A DNA stretch of 64,000 nt. Origin: Mycobacterium terramassiliense. GTDB lineage: Bacteria; Actinomycetota; Actinomycetes; Mycobacteriales; Mycobacteriaceae. The DNA lies in contig NZ_LT717701.1 of assembly GCF_900157385.1 (NCBI RefSeq), forward strand, positions 2,855,331 to 2,919,330, read 5' to 3'. The notes beneath the pieces are model-generated. The model had not been told where the DNA came from. It saw only the letters and a program-made list of their open reading frames with translations, and made no database searches. The position numbers and the translations under genes are program-made. Each line of letters starts with the position of its first letter. Within the stretch, counting starts at the first letter, position 1. Below, one piece after another: positions 51,060 through 59,473 of this stretch.

Positions 51060-51671
51060 TCACTGAAGCGGCAGCGCGCGGCCCAGGATCGCGAACGCGC
51101 GTGGGTCCCCGGCGAAGTGGTAGCCGCGGATGACGTCGGTGAAGCCCAATCGCCGATACAGCCGCCACGCGCGGTTGGGTTCGCCGTTGGTCTCCGGCGT
51201 GGAGAGCAGCACGTTCTTCTCCTCGCGGGCGGCGAGCAACCGTCGGGCCAGTGCCTCGCCGAGGCCGCGGCCCTGCGCGCGCGGATGAATGTGCAACTCC
51301 GTCAGCTCGAAGTAGCTGTCCATCAGCCGGGCGATCTCGGCGGCCGGAGCGCCGCCGCGTTGCAGCCCCAGGACCACCTGCTGCTGCCACCACTGCCCGG
51401 GTGCCCCGGGATAGCCGTAGGCAACGCCGAGCAACGGGGCGTTGCTCAGGTCGGCGGCCGGCGGCGGGTGGCCGCCGGGCGCCTCGAGGGCCTCGGCTTC
51501 CACCGCTGCGACGCCCTGCCAGCCGCGTCGGCGGATGTGCTCGAGCCACATGGCGGCGCGCTGGTTCTCGGTGCCCCGCGGGTAGCGCATCGCTTCGACA
51601 TAGACCCTGAGGGCGTCACTGAGACGGCGCTCCATATCGTTCGGCGGCAGATCGATGAGGAATATCGCCAA
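51060..51671 (-). CDS. GNAT-family acetyltransferase (Rv2170-like)
   Basis: 203 residues (Rv2170: 206). The acetyl-CoA motif is TELHIHPRAQGRGLGEALARR, with the R/Q-x-x-G-x-G/A core. VLLSTPETNGEPNRAWRLYR and LGFTDVIRGYHF complete the fold. The M. tuberculosis homologue is reported to acetylate isocitrate dehydrogenase and to modify isoniazid; these are literature memories, not visible here. ATG 51671 is supported by length. It is divergent from the DUF3040 gene and upstream of lppM. Confidence 0.88.
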   Translation of the reverse strand: MAIFLIDLPPNDMERRLSDALRVYVEAMRYPRGTENQRAAMWLEHIRRRGWQGVAAVEAEALEAPGGHPPPAADLSNAPLLGVAYGYPGAPGQWWQQQVVLGLQRGGAPAAEIARLMDSYFELTELHIHPRAQGRGLGEALARRLLAAREEKNVLLSTPETNGEPNRAWRLYRRLGFTDVIRGYHFAGDPRAFAILGRALPLQ

Positions 51672-51998
51672 CTCGCGGTGCCCTCCTCATCCGATCGCTT
51701 CAGGTATTTGGTTCGGCCAGGTGCCGCTGTCGCCATTATCCGACGCGGTTGTCCGCCGCGCGCCGAGCGGTCACGGCAACGGCCCGAAGGGGCCGATGGA
51801 CCCGCCGCCGCGGCAAGCGGGTTGCCGCGCACCGTCGTTGTGGGCCGCGCCGGTGTCGGGGTGCGGCCGGGATAGAATCGCTGTCGAACCGGTGGTACAG
51901 CGCAGATTGACCTCGTATCATTTGTGTTAGTTGCCTTTACCAAGGGCATCCGCGTGCTATCGATAGTTACGTGCCAAACTGTCGGCAAGGAGGGACGA
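51672..51998. other. Divergent intergenic region, 327 bp
   Basis: No convincing coding frame is present. The right third is AT-richer and carries TAGAAT at 51873-51878, a possible -10 element, and a strong AAGGAGG ribosome-binding site at 51987-51993 for the gene at 51999. Promoters for both the acetyltransferase-lppM operon and the DUF3040 gene are expected here. Confidence 0.5.
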
Positions 51999-52400
51999 AT
52001 GCCACTCTCCGATCATGAACAGCGGATGCTCGATCAGATCGAGAGCGCGCTCTACGCGGAAGACCCCAAATTTGCGTCGAGCGTCCGTGGCGGAGGGTTC
52101 CGCGCGCCGACCGCGCGGCGGCGCCTGCAGGGCGCGGCATTGTTCGTCATCGGCCTGGCAATGCTGGTTTCGGGGGTGGCGTTCAAAGCCACGATGATCG
52201 GAAGTTTCCCAATTCTGAGCGTGTTTGGCTTCATCGTGATGTTCGGCGGCGTGGTCTACGCGATCACCGGGCCGCGGCTGGCCGGCCGGCCGGACCGCTC
52301 CGGGTCGGCGCCCGGATCGGCCCGCCAGCGTCGCAACAAGGGCGGCGGCTCGTTCACCAGCCGCATGGAGGACCGGTTCCGCAGGCGCTTCGACGAGTAG
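51999..52400 (+). CDS. DUF3040 membrane protein (Rv2169c-like)
   Basis: 133 residues. The N-terminal LSDHEQRMLDQIESALYAED is the DUF3040 signature. Two helices follow (GAALFVIGLAMLVSGVAFKA and FPILSVFGFIVMFGGVVYAI) and a basic, Gly/Ser-rich C-terminal tail. The function is unknown; the family is actinobacterial and often borders the dcw cluster. ATG 51999 has AAGGAGG 5-11 nt upstream. An intrinsic terminator lies 18 bp after the stop, separating it from mraZ. Confidence 0.88.
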   Translation: MPLSDHEQRMLDQIESALYAEDPKFASSVRGGGFRAPTARRRLQGAALFVIGLAMLVSGVAFKATMIGSFPILSVFGFIVMFGGVVYAITGPRLAGRPDRSGSAPGSARQRRNKGGGSFTSRMEDRFRRRFDE

Positions 52401-52417
52401 CGAACGCGTACAAGACA

Positions 52418-52447
52418 CGGGGTAGTCGACGCGGCTGCCCCGTTTTT
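52418..52447 (+). terminator. Intrinsic (rho-independent) terminator after DUF3040 gene
   Basis: Stem CGGGGTAG (52418-52425) pairs with CTGCCCCG (52435-52442) through eight pairs including one U-G wobble, around a 9-base loop. TTTTT follows at once (52443-52447). Stem plus T-tract is uncommon in mycobacteria, so this is a strong candidate. Confidence 0.75.
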
Positions 52448-52715
52448 GGTGCTCGGGCCGTCTTGAAGAGCGGGCCGGCGCCGAGTCCTGTCTGACTCTG
52501 AATCGATCCCAAATCGAGTCCGGGGCGCTGGATCACGCCCCACCGGGCCCCACCGACGAGCCCCACCGCGCCCCACACGGCCATTGCACGCCTCTGACGT
52601 GGGGTTTTCGTGCGTCACGGTCGCGTAGCGGCGGGCCCGCACCGCCCGTCGGGCGGCCGTGTGACGACCGGTGGTGGCGGATAGGCCGGAAAAGTCGGCG
52701 GCGACACCCCAACAA

Positions 52716-52750
52716 TGGGGCAAAGTGGGGGACTGTGGGGTATGGTGGCT
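52716..52750 (+). promoter_or_regulatory. MraZ-binding repeats (four phased TGGG boxes) upstream of mraZ
   Basis: TGGGG occurs at 52716, 52726 and 52736, and TGGCT at 52746, at an exact 10-bp period. MraZ proteins are known to bind TGGGN direct repeats with 5-bp spacers at their own promoter. The array ends 36 bp before the mraZ start, so it is the probable autoregulatory operator of the dcw cluster. Confidence 0.75.
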
Positions 52751-52785
52751 GAAGTGTTTGGGTGACCGGTGTGGGAGGTGAGCTG

Positions 52786-53217
52786 GTGTTTCTCGGCACC
52801 TACACGCCCAAACTCGACGACAAGGGGCGGCTGACGTTGCCCGCCAAGTTCCGCGACTCGTTGGCAGGGGGGTTGATGGTCACCAAGAGCCAAGACCACA
52901 GCCTGGCCGTCTACCCTCGGGCGGAATTCGAGCAGCTGGCGCGGCGGGCGAGCAAGACGTCGCGCAGCAACCCCGAGGCGCGGGCGTTCCTGCGCAACCT
53001 CGCCGCCGGCACCGACGAGCAGCATCCCGACGCGCAGGGGCGGATCACGTTGTCGGCCGACCATCGCCGGTACGCGAACCTGTCCAAGGACTGCGTGGTG
53101 ATCGGAGCGGTCGACTACCTCGAGATCTGGGATGCGCAGGCCTGGCAGCACTACCAGCAGACCCACGAAGAGAACTTCTCCGCGGCCAGCGATGAAGCAC
53201 TCGGCGACATTATCTGA
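52786..53217 (+). CDS. mraZ: Transcriptional regulator MraZ
   Basis: 143 residues, the same length as M. tuberculosis MraZ. Two AbrB-like half-domains are visible: FLGTYTPKLDDKGRLTLPAK and DAQGRITLSADHRRYANL, each with the D-x-K/Q-G-R-I/L-T-L core. MraZ represses or tunes the dcw cluster. GTG 52786 was chosen because GGGAGGTGAG sits just before it and because the first core begins at once. Its 3' end overlaps the likely rsmH start. Confidence 0.95.
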   Translation: MFLGTYTPKLDDKGRLTLPAKFRDSLAGGLMVTKSQDHSLAVYPRAEFEQLARRASKTSRSNPEARAFLRNLAAGTDEQHPDAQGRITLSADHRRYANLSKDCVVIGAVDYLEIWDAQAWQHYQQTHEENFSAASDEALGDII

Positions 53218-54367
53218 GGCGCGTGCCCGTGCATCGTGGCCTCTGCCCGAACCGACCCTGGCGTACTTCCCCAACGCCAGGTTCGCGCCTTCGGACAGGG
53301 ACCCGGGTGCAAGGGCCGGCCGTCAGGTCCTGGGAGGCGTTGCGGTGGAAGATATTTCAGACGACTTCGGCCACGTGCCCGTCCTGCTGGACCGCTGCGT
53401 CGAGCTGCTCACCCCCGCTCTGACGCGCCACAACTCGGACGGCTCGGGAGCGGTCCTCATCGACGCCACCCTCGGCGCGGGTGGGCACGCGGAGCGCTTC
53501 CTCACCGACTTGCCCGGCCTGCGGCTGCTCGGTCTCGACCGCGACCCCGCCGCGCTGGACATCGCCCGGCAGCGGCTGGCCCCCTTCGCCGACCGAGTCA
53601 CGCTGGTGCAGACCCGGTATGACGGCCTCGCCGGAGCCCTCGCCGAATCCGGCCACGCCGCAGCCGAATCCGTGGACGGCGTGCTCTTCGACCTCGGCGT
53701 CTCCTCCATGCAGCTCGACCGCGCCGAACGCGGCTTCGCGTACGCCCACGACGCCCCGCTGGACATGCGGATGGACCCGGCGTCGCCGCTGACCGCCGCC
53801 GACATCGTCAACACCTACGACGAGGCGGCGCTGGCCGATATCCTGCACCGCTACGGTGAGGAGCGCTTTGCGCGCCGCATCGCCGCGCAGATCGTCCGCC
53901 AGCGCGCACGGACCCCGTTCACCTCGACCGCGGAGCTGGTAGCCCTGCTCTACCAAGCGATTCCGGCGCCCGCCCGCCGCACCGGCGGGCATCCGGCCAA
54001 GCGCACCTTCCAGGCGCTGCGCATCGCCGTGAACGACGAGCTGACCTCGCTCCGCGATGCCCTGCCCGCCGCCCTGGACGCGCTTCGGGTGGGCGGACGC
54101 ATCGCGGTGCTGGCCTACCAATCGCTGGAAGACCGGATCGTCAAACGCGTGTTCGCCGACGCGGTCGCCTCGCGGACGCCGGTGGACCTTCCGTTCGAAC
54201 TTCCCGGCCACGAGCCGCTATTCCGGTCGTTGACGCGCGGCGCCGAACGCGCGGACGCGGCCGAGATCGAACGCAATCCTCGCAGCGCGGCCGTGCGATT
54301 ACGGGCCTTGCAACGGCTGGAGCAGCGGGTGCCATCACAGCAGGTGAGCGGGAAAGGCGACTTATGA
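53192..54367 (+). CDS. rsmH: 16S rRNA m4C1402 methyltransferase RsmH
   Basis: 391 residues from ATG 53192 (M. tuberculosis: 396). The AdoMet motif is LIDATLGAGGHAERFL, followed by LLGLDRDPAALDIARQRL. GVLFDLGVSSMQLDRAERGF and GHPAKRTFQALRIAVNDEL are family signatures. The start is uncertain: GTG 53345 (V-E-D-I-S-D-D-F) gives a typical RsmH N-terminus, but the stretch PTLAYFPNARF before it seems conserved with M. tuberculosis, which favours the longer form overlapping mraZ by 26 bp. The stop overlaps the ftsL-like start (ATGA). Confidence 0.92.
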   Translation: MKHSATLSEARARASWPLPEPTLAYFPNARFAPSDRDPGARAGRQVLGGVAVEDISDDFGHVPVLLDRCVELLTPALTRHNSDGSGAVLIDATLGAGGHAERFLTDLPGLRLLGLDRDPAALDIARQRLAPFADRVTLVQTRYDGLAGALAESGHAAAESVDGVLFDLGVSSMQLDRAERGFAYAHDAPLDMRMDPASPLTAADIVNTYDEAALADILHRYGEERFARRIAAQIVRQRARTPFTSTAELVALLYQAIPAPARRTGGHPAKRTFQALRIAVNDELTSLRDALPAALDALRVGGRIAVLAYQSLEDRIVKRVFADAVASRTPVDLPFELPGHEPLFRSLTRGAERADAAEIERNPRSAAVRLRALQRLEQRVPSQQVSGKGDL

Positions 54368-55566
54368 AGGTAAAGCGCGAGGCGCCGAAGCGCCGCGGCG
54401 GCGGTGACCGCCGCAGCGTGCGCGACGGCTCCACCCGCAAGGGCAGGCGCGCCACCGCCGACGCGGTGTCGCCTCGGCGCACCCGGCCGGCCTCGGCGAG
54501 CACCCGCGAGGCCGGAGCGCACAAGTCCGGGCCGCAAACCAGCCCGATCACCCGGCCCACGGAGCGGTCGGGCCGGCCCAAAAGCGCCAGCCAGGCCAAA
54601 GCGCGAGCCAAAGCGCGGAAAGCCAAGGCGCCCAAGGCCGTCCGGCCCCGGTTGTCAGAGCGGCTCGCCACCCGCCTCGCGTCGATCGACCTGCGGCCGC
54701 GCACGCTGGCGGCCAAGGTCCCGTTTGTCGTCTTGATCATCGGCGCGCTCGGCCTCGGCCTGGGCCTGACGCTGTGGTTGTCCACCGCCTCCGCCGAGCG
54801 TTCCTACCAGCTGAGCCACGCGCGCGAGAAGAACCGGATGCTGCAGGAGCAGAAGGAGGCGCTGGAACGCGATGTGCGCGAGGCGGAATCCGCACCGGCG
54901 CTCGCCGAGGCGGCCCGCAAGCAGGGCATGATCCCCACCAGGGACACCGCGCATCTGGTTCAGGACCCGTCGGGCAATTGGGTGGTGGTGGGCACCCCGA
55001 AGCCGGCCGACGGGGTCCCGCCGCCGCCGCTGAACACCAAGCTCTCCGACGCGCCGCCGCCCCCGCCACCGCCGGCGCTCCCGCCGGAGGTCCCGGTCCG
55101 GGTGCAACCTGTGCCCGGGGGCCCGCCCGTGCCGGGCAGGCAGGGTCCGGAGGCGCTGTTACGCGCCCCGGACGGGTCGTCGACGGTGGGCGGCCAGCAC
55201 CTGCCTTCGCAACCGACCGCGCCGCTGCCGGGGATGCCCGGCGGCCCGGCCACCGGGCATTTTCAGGGCGTCGTGCCGTTGCCGGGATTGCCTGGCCCGG
55301 CGGCACCGGCGCCTGCTCCGGGGGCCGCCGAGGTACCGATCCCGTTGGGCGGCTTGCCCGTTGCTCCCGCTCCGGCGCCCGCGCCACTACCCGCGGAGGT
55401 GCCGGTTCCGGTGCACCCGGGAACCGCGCCGCCCGCACCCCAGGTGGTGGCCCCCGTCGTCCCCGGCGTGCCGGTGCAGCCCGGTGTGCCGGTGCAGCCC
55501 GGCGTGCCGGCTAACGGCGGACAGTTCGGCCCCCTGGCCGCCGCGACGCCGGGTGCCGCCCGGTGA
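54364..55566 (+). CDS. FtsL-like divisome protein with Pro-rich C-terminal tail (Rv2164c-like)
   Basis: 400 residues (Rv2164c: 384). A long basic cytoplasmic N-terminus (about 115 residues, KAKAPKAVRPRLSERL) precedes one helix (VPFVVLIIGALGLGLGLTLW). A short leucine-zipper-like coil follows (REKNRMLQEQKEALERDVRE) with the LVQDPSGNWVVVGTPK loop, as in actinobacterial FtsL. The remaining 200 residues are Pro/Ala/Gly/Val-rich with PGVPVQPGVPVQPGVP repeats and probably lie outside the membrane. The position between rsmH and pbpB, with ATGA and GTGA overlaps, supports FtsL. Confidence 0.85.
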   Translation: MKVKREAPKRRGGGDRRSVRDGSTRKGRRATADAVSPRRTRPASASTREAGAHKSGPQTSPITRPTERSGRPKSASQAKARAKARKAKAPKAVRPRLSERLATRLASIDLRPRTLAAKVPFVVLIIGALGLGLGLTLWLSTASAERSYQLSHAREKNRMLQEQKEALERDVREAESAPALAEAARKQGMIPTRDTAHLVQDPSGNWVVVGTPKPADGVPPPPLNTKLSDAPPPPPPPALPPEVPVRVQPVPGGPPVPGRQGPEALLRAPDGSSTVGGQHLPSQPTAPLPGMPGGPATGHFQGVVPLPGLPGPAAPAPAPGAAEVPIPLGGLPVAPAPAPAPLPAEVPVPVHPGTAPPAPQVVAPVVPGVPVQPGVPVQPGVPANGGQFGPLAAATPGAAR

Positions 55567-57638
55567 GCCGCGGCGACGCTGGGCGCACGAGCCGGTCGCA
55601 GTCAGCCCGTCCGACCCGCGGTCCCCGTAAACCCCAGGAGCCCAAGGGCGTCCGGCAACCCAAGCGGCCCCGTAATCCTAAGCAGGTCCAGCAGTCGTCG
55701 GACCCGCGCGGGCCGAAGAGATTCCGGAAACCCAAGGAGGCCAAGCCAACCCGCGCGGATGCGCGGCCCGACGCCGTGGGCGTTGGTCACTCGGCGCGGC
55801 AGCGGCGCACCCGCCAGATCGTGGAAGTGGGGTCGCGCGGCGCGTCGTTCGTCTTTCGGCACCGGGCCGGCAACGCCGTCATCCTGGTGCTGATGCTGGT
55901 GGCCGGGGCCCAGCTGTTCATGTTGCAGGTCAAGGACGCCCCTAAGCTGCGGGCCCAGGCGGCCGGCCAGCTCAAGGTCACCGACGTCGAGAAGGCGGTG
56001 CGCGGCAGCATCGTCGACCGCAACAACCAACAACTGGCGTTCACCATCGAGTCGCGGGCATTGACGTTCCAGCCGAAAAGGATTCGCCAGCAGCTCGATG
56101 AGGCGAAACGGAAGAATCCGGCCGCCCCCGACCCGCAGGAGCGGCTGCGGGACATCGCCAAGGAGGTCTCCACCCGGCTGAACAACAAGCCCGACTACCA
56201 GACGGTGCTGAAGAAGCTGCAGGGCAACGACAATTTCGTCTATCTGGCGCGCGCCGTCGACCCCGCGGTGGCCAGCGCGATCTCGGAGAAGTATCCCGAG
56301 GTCGGCTCCGAGCGGCAGGATCTGCGCCAGTACCCCGGCGGATCGCTGGCGGCCAACATCGTCGGCGGCATCGACTGGGACGGCCACGGGCTGCTGGGGC
56401 TGGAGGATTCCCTGGACTCCGTGCTGTCGGGGACCGACGGCTCGGTCACCTACGACCGCGGGTCCGACGGCGTCGTCATCCCCGGTAGCTACCGCAACCG
56501 GCACCGGGCGGTCAACGGGTCGACGGTCCAGCTGACCCTCGACGACGACATCCAGTTCTACGTGCAGCAGCAGGTCCAGCAGGCCAAGAATCTGTCCGGG
56601 GCGCACAACGTTTCGGCCGTGGTGCTCGACTCCAAGACCGGCGAGGTGCTGGCCATGGCCAACGACAACACCTTCGACCCCTCCCAGGACATCGGGCGCC
56701 AGGGCGACAGGCAGCTGGGCAACCTGGCGGTGTCATCGCCCTTCGAGCCCGGGTCGGTGAACAAGGTGATCACCGCATCGTCGGTCATCGAATACGGGCT
56801 GACTAACCCCGACGAGGTGTTGCACGTGCCCGGCTCAATCCAGATGGGCGGGGTATCGATCCACGACGCGTGGGACCACGGCGTAATGCCCTACACCACC
56901 ACCGGCGTGTTCGGGAAGTCGTCGAACGTCGGCACCCTGATGCTGGCGCAGCGCGTCGGCCCGGAGCGCTTCTACGACATGGTCCGCAAGTTCGGGCTGG
57001 GACAGCGCACCAATGTCGGGCTGCCCGGTGAGAGCGCGGGGCTGGTCCCGCCCATCGACCAATGGTCGGGCAGCACCTTCTCCAACCTGCCTATCGGTCA
57101 AGGCCTTTCGATGACCTTGCTGCAGATGACCGACATGTACCAGACCATCGCCAACGACGGCCTGCGGGTGCCGCCGCGGATCATCAAGGCCACCATCGCA
57201 CCCGACGGCACCCGGACCGAGGAACCGCACCCCGAAGGTGTGCGGGTGGTCTCGCCGCAGACCGCGCAGACCGTGCGGGGCATGCTGCGCGCCGTCGTGC
57301 AGCGCGACCCGATGGGCTACCAGCAGGGCACCGGGCCGGCGGCCGCGGTGTCCGGTTACCAGATGGCCGGCAAGACGGGCACCGCCCAGCAGATCAACCC
57401 CGGCTGCGGTTGTTACTTCGATGACGTCTACTGGATCACCTTCGCCGGCATGGCCACCGTCGACAATCCCCGCTACGTCATCGGCATCATGATGGACAAC
57501 CCGCAGCGCAACGCCGACGGCTCGCCGGGGCATTCGGCGGCCCCGCTGTTCCACAACATCGCCGGCTGGCTGATGCAGCGTGAAAACGTGCCGCTGTCAC
57601 CGGATCCGGGGCCGCCGCTGACGTTGCAGGCCACCTAG
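55563..57638 (+). CDS. pbpB: Septal peptidoglycan transpeptidase PbpB (FtsI/PBP3)
   Basis: 691 residues (M. tuberculosis: 679). A basic Pro-rich cytoplasmic arm and one helix (AVILVLMLVAGAQLFMLQV) precede the pedestal domain (RGSIVDRNNQQLAFT) and the class B transpeptidase. The active-site serine lies in FEPGSVNKV (S-x-x-K), followed by GKSSNVGTL (S-x-N) and the KTGTAQQ motif. PGCGCYFDDVYW near the C-terminus is a mycobacterial Cys-containing loop. It crosslinks septal wall in complex with FtsW. GTG 55563 overlaps the upstream TGA (GTGA). Confidence 0.96.
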   Translation: MSRGDAGRTSRSQSARPTRGPRKPQEPKGVRQPKRPRNPKQVQQSSDPRGPKRFRKPKEAKPTRADARPDAVGVGHSARQRRTRQIVEVGSRGASFVFRHRAGNAVILVLMLVAGAQLFMLQVKDAPKLRAQAAGQLKVTDVEKAVRGSIVDRNNQQLAFTIESRALTFQPKRIRQQLDEAKRKNPAAPDPQERLRDIAKEVSTRLNNKPDYQTVLKKLQGNDNFVYLARAVDPAVASAISEKYPEVGSERQDLRQYPGGSLAANIVGGIDWDGHGLLGLEDSLDSVLSGTDGSVTYDRGSDGVVIPGSYRNRHRAVNGSTVQLTLDDDIQFYVQQQVQQAKNLSGAHNVSAVVLDSKTGEVLAMANDNTFDPSQDIGRQGDRQLGNLAVSSPFEPGSVNKVITASSVIEYGLTNPDEVLHVPGSIQMGGVSIHDAWDHGVMPYTTTGVFGKSSNVGTLMLAQRVGPERFYDMVRKFGLGQRTNVGLPGESAGLVPPIDQWSGSTFSNLPIGQGLSMTLLQMTDMYQTIANDGLRVPPRIIKATIAPDGTRTEEPHPEGVRVVSPQTAQTVRGMLRAVVQRDPMGYQQGTGPAAAVSGYQMAGKTGTAQQINPGCGCYFDDVYWITFAGMATVDNPRYVIGIMMDNPQRNADGSPGHSAAPLFHNIAGWLMQRENVPLSPDPGPPLTLQAT

Positions 57639-57681
57639 CGGCGATCGCGAGGGCGGCGTAGCCGGGCGAAGCGGGTCGGCG
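57639..57681 (+). repeat. Stop-anchored inverted-repeat element, copy D1
   Basis: It begins right after the pbpB TAG with CGGCGATCGCGAGGGCGGCG. The right end reads TCGGCG instead of TCGCCG, so its terminal pairing is damaged. It is followed 57 bp later by a near-identical second copy that includes the TAG. Confidence 0.75.
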
Positions 57682-57695
57682 CCCGTGGGATCTAG

Positions 57696-57738
57696 CGGCG
57701 ATCGCGAGGGCGGCGTAGCCAGGCGAAGCGGGTCGCCG
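57696..57738 (+). repeat. Stop-anchored inverted-repeat element, copy D2
   Basis: A direct duplicate of D1 with one difference in the shared 44 bases, also preceded by TAG although no gene ends here. The terminal pair CGGCGA/TCGCCG (57733-57738) is intact. Tandem copying of the element, stop codon included, is the simplest reading. The rest of the gap to murE (57739-57907) shows no feature I can support. Confidence 0.75.
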
Positions 57739-57907
57739 CGCTTGCTCCGGAGGCTTCGATTGTGCGATGACGGCGTCGGCTGTGCACTCTGGGCGGTATC
57801 TGGACGGTTTTCACGCCCACAGCGCACACCGAAAGCCCTCGCCGCACACTCGGTGGACGAGCCAACCTGGTTCGCCGGTGTGTCTAGGTAGGGTGTCATG
57901 GCTGATC

Positions 57908-59473
57908 ATGGCGATCGCGCGACGTTGGACGGAGGTGGTATCGGTGCCCGCTGAGCTGCGCCCCACCTCCTGTTCGGGTTCCCGGTTGCCGGCCCTGGCG
58001 GCCCAGGTCGGCGCGGTGATGGCCGACGGCGTGGCCGCCCCGGACCTCACGGTCACCGGCGTGACGCTGCGCGCCCAGGACGTGCGGCCCGGCGACCTGT
58101 TCGCCGCCCTGCCCGGCTCGACCACGCACGGCGCCCGGTTTGCCGGCGACGCCATCGAACGCGGTGCCGCCGCGGTGCTCACCGACGCCGCCGGCGTCGC
58201 GGAGATGGGCTCCCTGGCCGGCGTGGCGCCCACGCTGGTGCACCCGGCGCCCCGGCGCGTGCTCGGCGGCCTGGCCGCCGTGGTGTACGGCAACCCGTCG
58301 GAGAAGGTCACGGTCATCGGGATCACCGGGACGTCGGGCAAGACCACGACGACCTATCTGGTCGAGTCCGGGCTGCGCGCCGGCGGGCGCACGGCCGGGC
58401 TGATCGGCACGATCGGCATCCGCATCGACGGCGCCGACATCGCGAGCGCGTTGACCACCCCGGAGGCCCCCGACCTGCAGGCGATGCTCGCGGCGATGGC
58501 CGAGCGCGGGGTCGACACCGTGGTCATGGAGGCCTCCAGTCACGCGCTGACCCTGGGCCGGGTGGACGGCACCACGTTCGCGGTGGGCGCTTTCACCAAT
58601 CTCTCGCGCGACCACCTCGACTTCCATCCCACGATGGCCGACTACTTCGAGGCCAAGGCCGTCCTGTTCGACCCCGGCTCGCCGCTGCGCGCCCGCACCG
58701 CCGTGGTGTGCATCGACGACGACGCCGGGCGCGCGATGGCCGAGCGCGCCGGAGACGCGATCACCGTCAGCGCCACCGGGCGCGCCGCCCACTGGCGCGC
58801 CGCGGACGTGGCGCCGATGGGTGCGGGGGGACAGGAGTTCACCGTCGTGGACCCCGCCGGGGTGCACCACCGCGTCGGCGTCCGAATGCCGGGCCATTAC
58901 AACGTCGCCAATTGCCTTGTCGCGCTGGCGATCCTCGATGCGGTGGGGGTGTCCCCGGAGCAGGCGGCGCCAGGCTTGCTGCAGACCCGGGTGCCCGGGC
59001 GCCTGGAGGAGATCGACCGCGGCCAGCAATTCCTCGCGCTCGTCGACTACGCCCACAAGCCGGGCGCGTTGCGGGCGGTGCTGACGGCGCTGGCGCGGCC
59101 CGATCGCCGGCTGGCGGTGGTGTTCGGCGCGGGCGGCGAACGCGACCCGGGCAAGCGGTCGCCGATGGGCGAAATCGCCGCCGAGCTGGCCGATCTGGTG
59201 GTCGTCACCGACGACAACCCACGGGGCGAGGACCCCGCGGCGATCCGCCGCGAGATCCTGGCAGGGGCCGCCGCCGGCGCCGCCGAGGTCGTCGAGATCG
59301 CCGACCGCCGCGCGGCGATCGACCACGCGGTGGCCTGGGCCGGCCCCGGCGACGTGGTCGTGGTCGCCGGCAAGGGCCACGAAACCGGGCAGCGAGCGGC
59401 GGGGCAGACGCGCCCGTTCGACGACCGCGTGGAACTCGCCAAAGCGCTGGAGGCCCTGAGGGCTCGCCCGTGA
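57908..59473 (+). CDS. murE: UDP-MurNAc-tripeptide synthetase (meso-DAP adding)
   Basis: 521 residues from ATG 57908. MurE adds meso-diaminopimelate to UDP-MurNAc-L-Ala-D-Glu. The ATP loop is IGITGTSGKTTTTYL; DHLDFHPTMADYFEAKA and YNVANCLVAL follow. The DAP-selecting DNPRGEDP motif is present (D-N-P-R). GTG 57940-region codons offer a shorter start. It is preceded by a 269-bp gap instead of the PE_PGRS genes found in M. tuberculosis. The TGA overlaps murF (GTGA). Confidence 0.95.
   Translation: MAIARRWTEVVSVPAELRPTSCSGSRLPALAAQVGAVMADGVAAPDLTVTGVTLRAQDVRPGDLFAALPGSTTHGARFAGDAIERGAAAVLTDAAGVAEMGSLAGVAPTLVHPAPRRVLGGLAAVVYGNPSEKVTVIGITGTSGKTTTTYLVESGLRAGGRTAGLIGTIGIRIDGADIASALTTPEAPDLQAMLAAMAERGVDTVVMEASSHALTLGRVDGTTFAVGAFTNLSRDHLDFHPTMADYFEAKAVLFDPGSPLRARTAVVCIDDDAGRAMAERAGDAITVSATGRAAHWRAADVAPMGAGGQEFTVVDPAGVHHRVGVRMPGHYNVANCLVALAILDAVGVSPEQAAPGLLQTRVPGRLEEIDRGQQFLALVDYAHKPGALRAVLTALARPDRRLAVVFGAGGERDPGKRSPMGEIAAELADLVVVTDDNPRGEDPAAIRREILAGAAAGAAEVVEIADRRAAIDHAVAWAGPGDVVVVAGKGHETGQRAAGQTRPFDDRVELAKALEALRARP

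Noticed and set aside
51907..51921. TTGACC and TATCAT as a -35/-10 pair upstream of the DUF3040 gene
   Set aside because: They are only 3 bp apart, far from the 16-18 bp needed for a sigma-A promoter.
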